This document shows positions 60,944-64,000 of a stretch of 64,000 bases of DNA, piece by piece; the first letter of the stretch is position 1; every line of letters begins with the position of its first letter. The notes beneath the pieces were generated by a model. That model saw only the letters and a list, made by a program, of their open reading frames with translations. It was not told the origin of the DNA and did not search any database. The translations under genes and the position numbers were made by a program. The DNA is from Streptomyces sp. GESEQ-35 (GTDB lineage Bacteria; Actinomycetota; Actinomycetes; Streptomycetales; Streptomycetaceae): NCBI RefSeq assembly GCF_017948485.1, contig NZ_JAFFSX010000024.1:62001-126000 (forward strand), read 5' to 3'.

Positions 60944-61496
60944 TCTCCCGGGGTGGCGTGCAGAAGATCAACGGCCGAGGCACTGTCGCTCGACCTGCGC
61001 ATCCTCCGCACTGACCAGGGATTTGAGCACAAACCCGCAGGTCAAACGGCTGTTGACAGCCGATGGCAGGGGGCCGGTAGGTTCGGCCCAGTCCACCACC
61101 GGACGCCCGACCGGAGAACCTCCGTGCAGTCGTCGCCACGCCGCTGGGTCAGGGACGGTGTCCCGCACCGGGGCACCGCCACTGGGTGCCAGGCTCAGCG
61201 CCCGCGCCGCGGCGAGGGAACGTTCCGGCCGGTCGGGGAGGTGTGACCCGGGTGGGGCCCGGGCGCTCAGTAGACAACGGCCTTTCGGTCGACCCGCAGC
61301 CAGCGGGTCCCAGGTCGGCCCGAAGGGCGCCGGGCCCCCATCCGTAGACCCATGGACGTCAGAGATCACAGACGTCGAAATGGGGATACTTACCCGGCTC
61401 TTGCGGAATCGACACCGCTGTACGACCCTTCTGACGCGTCCACGCAGGCGGCGCCCACTATGGTGGACCCCTGTGCACGGACACGAAGGGGCAGTA
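60944..61496 (+). promoter_or_regulatory. Strong promoter and long structured leader before ppm1
   Basis: 553 bases without a gene. TTGACA (61053-61058) and TAGGTT (61078-61083), 19 apart, form a good vegetative promoter. The expected RNA then runs about 400 bases to the ppm1 start and is rich in stems: GACCCGC/GCGGGTC (61291-61297 with 61303-61309), and a nested CCCAT/ATGGG with GACGTC/GACGTC near 61349-61386. I tried RNase P RNA, tmRNA, T-box and cobalamin-riboswitch cores and none fits. Confidence 0.5.
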
Positions 61497-62297
61497 GTGA
61501 ACGACGGCGACGGGACCCTCGCGGCACAGAGCCAGGGGAGGCAGTTCGGACCGCTCGGCACGGCCTTGGTGATCATCCCGACCTACAACGAGGCGGAGAA
61601 CATCAAGGCGATCGTCGACCGGGTGCGCAAGGCCGTCCCCGAGGCGCACGTGCTCGTCGCCGACGACAACAGCCCCGACGGCACGGGCAAGCTCGCCGAC
61701 GAGCTGACCGTCGACGACGACCAGGTCCACGTCCTGCACCGCAAGGGCAAGGAAGGACTCGGCGCCGCCTACCTCGCGGGCTTCCACTGGGGCATGGAGC
61801 ACGGCTTCGGCGTGCTGATCGAGATGGACGCCGACGGCTCCCACCAGCCCGAGGAACTGCCCCGTCTGCTCACCGCGCTCAAGGGCGCCGACCTGGTGCT
61901 CGGCTCCCGCTGGGTGCCCGGCGGCCGGGTGGTGAACTGGCCCAGGTCCCGCGAGTTCATCTCCCGCGGCGGCAGCCTGTACTCGCGCGTGCTCCTCGAC
62001 GTCCCCATCCGGGACGTCACCGGCGGGTACCGGGCCTTCCGCAGCGAGACCCTGAAAGGCCTCGGCCTCGAGGAGGTCGCGTCCCAGGGCTACTGCTTCC
62101 AGGTCGACCTGGCCCGCCGCGCGATCAAGGCCGGTTACCACGTCGTCGAGGTCCCCATCACCTTCGTGGAGCGCGAGCACGGCGACTCCAAGATGAGCCG
62201 CGACATCCTCGTGGAGGCGCTGTGGCGGGTCACGACATGGGGTGTGGGGGAGCGGGTCGGCAAGGTCTTCGGCCGGGGCAGGCCGTCACAGCAGTAG
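61497..62297 (+). CDS. ppm1: Polyprenol-phosphate mannose synthase
   Basis: A 266-residue GT2 family glycosyltransferase. VIIPTYNEAENIKAIVDRV, VADDNSPDGTG, LIEMDADGSHQPEELPRLL (the DxD site) and FVEREHGDSKMSR are those of dolichol/polyprenol-phosphate-mannose synthases. It moves mannose from GDP-mannose to polyprenyl phosphate, the donor for protein O-mannosylation by Pmt. There is no membrane domain or Lnt fusion, as in S. coelicolor Ppm1 (SCO1423). GTG 61497 follows GAAGGGG. Confidence 0.88.
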   Translation: MNDGDGTLAAQSQGRQFGPLGTALVIIPTYNEAENIKAIVDRVRKAVPEAHVLVADDNSPDGTGKLADELTVDDDQVHVLHRKGKEGLGAAYLAGFHWGMEHGFGVLIEMDADGSHQPEELPRLLTALKGADLVLGSRWVPGGRVVNWPRSREFISRGGSLYSRVLLDVPIRDVTGGYRAFRSETLKGLGLEEVASQGYCFQVDLARRAIKAGYHVVEVPITFVEREHGDSKMSRDILVEALWRVTTWGVGERVGKVFGRGRPSQQ

Positions 62298-62378
62298 CCC
62301 TCGCGGCCCTACGGCCTCACAGGCAGCGTTGATCGTCCTCTTATCCCGTACTGAGCCGGACCCAGGCACACTGGACGC

Positions 62379-62954
62379 ATGACGACTGGCGCTCCGACCC
62401 CCACCCACCCCGCACGGCCGCGGCGCTCGCGGCTGCGCACCTTCCTGCCGCTGGGCGTCGCCGCCTGGCTGGTGCTGGAGATCTGGCTGCTGACCGTGGT
62501 CGCGGGCGCCTCGAGCGGCTTCACGGTGTTCCTGGTGCTGCTCGCCGGGTTCGTCCTCGGCGCGGTGATCATCAAGCGGGCGGGCCGGCGGGCCTTCCGG
62601 AACCTCAGTGAGACGCTGCAACAGCAGCAGGGCGGCGTGCCGCCCGCGGCACCCTCGGGCAACAGCGAGGGCAACGGTCTGATGATGCTCGGCGGGCTGC
62701 TGCTGATGATCCCGGGCCTGGTCTCGGACGCGGTGGGCCTGCTCCTGCTGATCCCGCCGGTCCAGAAGGCCATCAGCCGGTACGCGGAGCGCACCTTCGA
62801 GCGCAGACTCCGTCAGGCCGGACCCGGCACCCTGGGCGACGCCTTCCAGCAGGCTCGCATGCACCGCCCCGACGGCAAGGTCGTGCCGGGCGAGGTCGTC
62901 CGGGACGAGCCGGGGGACGCCCCGCAGGATCCGCGTCCGCCGCTCACGGGCTGA
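62379..62954 (+). CDS. fxsA: FxsA-family membrane protein
   Basis: A 191-residue protein with membrane helices at about 22-65 (WLVLEIWLLTVVAGASSGFT, LAGFVLGAVII) and near 105-130 (LMMLGGLLLMIPGLVSDAVG), the FxsA pattern. E. coli FxsA suppresses F exclusion of phage T7; the role in Streptomyces is unknown. The hydrophilic C-terminus is longer than in enterics. A very strong hairpin follows. Confidence 0.85.
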   Translation: MTTGAPTPTHPARPRRSRLRTFLPLGVAAWLVLEIWLLTVVAGASSGFTVFLVLLAGFVLGAVIIKRAGRRAFRNLSETLQQQQGGVPPAAPSGNSEGNGLMMLGGLLLMIPGLVSDAVGLLLLIPPVQKAISRYAERTFERRLRQAGPGTLGDAFQQARMHRPDGKVVPGEVVRDEPGDAPQDPRPPLTG

Positions 62955-62972
62955 GGCCCACCGGGCACACGA

Positions 62973-63017
62973 AACCGCGGGCGCCGTACGTCGACCTCAC
63001 GTACGGCGCCCGCGGTT
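62973..63017. terminator. Perfect 18-bp bidirectional terminator
   Basis: AACCGCGGGCGCCGTACG (62973-62990) and its exact reverse complement (63000-63017) enclose a 9-base loop between the convergent fxsA and rbpA genes. On the plus strand TTG follows, on the minus strand a few purine-poor bases; it should stop transcription both ways. Confidence 0.85.
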
Positions 63018-63055
63018 GTGTGCGTGCGTTGCTTTCCGCCCAAGCCCCTGAGGGA

Positions 63056-63430
63056 TTACGCGGACTTGCGGCTGTCGCGCGGATGTACCGCGATGTTCAT
63101 TGCACCGGAGCGCAGTACTGCCAGACGCTCCTCGAGGACCTCTTCGAGTTCCTCGCGGGTGCGTCGCTCCATCAACATGTCCCAGTGTGTACGCGCGGGC
63201 TTGGCCTTCTTTTCCTCAGGGCCGTCGCCGTCCACGAGGAGTGCCTGGGCCCCGCAGACCTTGCACTCCCACTCCGGCGGGATCTCCGCCTCGACCGAGA
63301 AGGGCATCTCAAACCGGTGCCCCTTCTCGCATGCGTACTCCACGGCCTGGCGCGGGGCCAGGTCGATACCGCGGTCCGTCTCGTAGCTGGTCACCACGAG
63401 GCGCGTGCCGCGAAGAGCTCGCTCACTCAT
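63056..63430 (-). CDS. rbpA: RNA polymerase-binding protein RbpA
   Basis: A 124-residue actinobacterial RNA polymerase partner. The RbpA core with its zinc site (VEYACEKGHRFEMPF ... EWECKVCGAQ), the basic linker and the sigma-interacting C-terminus (RTHWDMLMERRTREELEEVL) are intact. RbpA binds the principal sigma factor and stabilises the open complex, and affects rifampicin tolerance. ATG 63430 follows GGGAGG. A SigR-type promoter lies upstream. Confidence 0.95.
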   Translation of the reverse strand: MSERALRGTRLVVTSYETDRGIDLAPRQAVEYACEKGHRFEMPFSVEAEIPPEWECKVCGAQALLVDGDGPEEKKAKPARTHWDMLMERRTREELEEVLEERLAVLRSGAMNIAVHPRDSRKSA

Positions 63431-63488
63431 GAATCGTGCCTCCCGGGCTTGTCGCCCACAGGACAGGTGTCGCTGTCGTCGTCATCCG

Positions 63489-63518
63489 GTCAACGTCCGG
63501 TCGGCGGTAAAGATTCCC
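63489..63518 (-). promoter_or_regulatory. SigR promoter of rbpA
   Basis: On the minus strand GGGAAT (63518-63513), 18 bases, then GTTGAC (63494-63489). The SigR consensus is GGAAT-N18-GTT, and rbpA is a known SigR target in S. coelicolor. Confidence 0.85.
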
Positions 63519-63593
63519 GTTCCGTGTCCCGTTCCGGGTCATGCGTCGCCGTCGTAGCCGCCCCTTGTTGTACCCACCAGTGCCCGGTTTGTC

Positions 63594-63611
63594 ACATCTG
63601 CTCGCAGATGT
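63594..63611. promoter_or_regulatory. Perfect inverted repeat between rbpA and the MFS gene
   Basis: ACATCTGC-TC-GCAGATGT, a perfect 8-bp stem with a 2-base centre. It could be the end of the MFS transcript or an operator further upstream of rbpA. Confidence 0.45.
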
Positions 63612-63697
63612 CACCCAGCGTTTCGGCATCTTTGACGCGCAGTAACGGTACGCCTGGCAGGCCAAACGCGTACACTACCGCCCTTTCGCCTTGAGTG

Positions 63698-64000
63698 CTA
63701 AATCCTGTCCGGAACGGGGTTGCCCGCATCGGCGATCGCCCGCCGTACCGGAACCCGTGCGAGCAGGGCAAACCCCAGGATGAAGAAGGCCACTAGAGAG
63801 AGGATCGCGTCTCGATAACTTCCGGTCAGCTGGTAGGTGAGACCGAACAGAAGTGGGCCCAGCCAGCTCATGCCCCGGTCGCTCAGTTCGTACGCCGAGA
63901 AGTACTCGGCCTCTTTGCCGGGCGGGACCAGATGCGAGAACAGGGAGCGGGACAGCGCCTGGCTGCCGCCGAGGACGAGGCCGATCCCGGCGGCGAGCAC
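63698..64000 (-). CDS. MFS transporter, UMF1-like (3' part)
   Basis: The last 100 residues of a membrane protein whose 5' part lies beyond the right edge; the start shown is the window border. LGGSQALSRSLFSHLVPPGK and YFSAYELSDRGMSWLGPLLF are typical of the UMF1/Atg22-like branch of MFS transporters, followed by two hydrophobic segments. Substrate unknown. By synteny the S. coelicolor counterpart also adjoins rbpA. Confidence 0.8.
   Translation of the reverse strand: MLAAGIGLVLGGSQALSRSLFSHLVPPGKEAEYFSAYELSDRGMSWLGPLLFGLTYQLTGSYRDAILSLVAFFILGFALLARVPVRRAIADAGNPVPDRI

Noticed and set aside
61217..61226. GGAACGTTCC palindrome in the ppm1 leader, resembling the LacI operators
   Set aside because: It lacks the third A of the GGAAACGT half site, is far from the island, and sits in the middle of a leader, not at a promoter.
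61020..61400. RNase P RNA, tmRNA, T-box or cobalamin riboswitch before ppm1
   Set aside because: Conserved cores (GAGGAAAGTCC, the tmRNA acceptor arm, the T-box GGTGGTACCGCG, the B12 box AGCCAGGAGACCTGCC) are absent on both strands.

Overview
The window is high-GC actinobacterial DNA with codon use, signal peptides, GTG/TTG starts and gene order typical of Streptomyces. From about 14.8 kb to the right edge the order guaB1, amino-acid permease, lrp, davA/davB, rokL6, riboflavin operon, hisE, hisG, tlyC pair, chitinase, ppm1, fxsA, rbpA matches, from memory, the S. coelicolor SCO1461-SCO1420 region, so this is a conserved chromosomal arm segment read in reverse. There are no IS elements, prophage genes, tRNAs or CRISPR arrays that I can see.

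Region 1 (0.7-14.6 kb) is a carbohydrate island. Two secreted GH76 endo-alpha-1,6-mannanases and a secreted GH27 alpha-galactosidase with a ricin-type binding domain would cut an extracellular alpha-1,6-mannan or galactomannan. An MsmEFG-like ABC importer would take up the pieces. A GH125 exo-alpha-mannosidase and a GH36-like enzyme, both without signal peptides, would finish the job inside the cell. A LacI regulator sits in the middle, and seven copies of a GGAAACGTwwCC-type operator lie at the promoters of the transporter/GH125 pair, lacI itself, GH76 and GH27. A secreted beta-helix hydrolase at the left end has no such operator and carries a different palindrome.

Region 2 (14.8-30 kb) holds the GuaB1-type nucleotide enzyme; an amino-acid permease with a downstream Lrp regulator; a GntR-controlled PhnSTUV-like ABC importer ending in an unusual HAD phosphatase/endonuclease-phosphatase fusion; an MFS protein; and a nitrilase plus flavin monooxygenase pair that closely resembles DavA/DavB of the lysine-to-5-aminovalerate route. 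An exact 14-base motif is shared by the upstream regions of the permease and of davA.

Region 3 (30-39.5 kb) has a GH6 enzyme, a nickel/cobalt permease and a sodF gene with matching Nur-like boxes, cbiC between them, the divergent rokL6/MFS pair with its operator, and an ECF41 sigma factor with its NAD(P)-binding partner gene. At 39.56-39.60 kb lies a complete chitinase-type promoter with no chitinase gene behind it; it is nearly identical to the promoter of the real GH18 chitinase at 54 kb.

Region 4 (39.7-54 kb) starts with an FMN riboswitch and the ribE-ribM-ribBA-ribH operon, then hisE, hisG, a PH-domain protein, two CNNM/CBS transporters, an EccA-like AAA ATPase, a small kinase, a Tat-exported C39-like protein, a TetR regulator and the chitinase. 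Region 5 (54.3-64 kb) has an acyl-CoA dehydrogenase, a two-gene unit of a conserved protein and an APH-fold kinase, a second Lrp regulator, a YtcJ-like amidohydrolase, polyprenol-phosphate-mannose synthase with a long structured leader, fxsA, rbpA with a SigR promoter, and the 3' end of an MFS gene.
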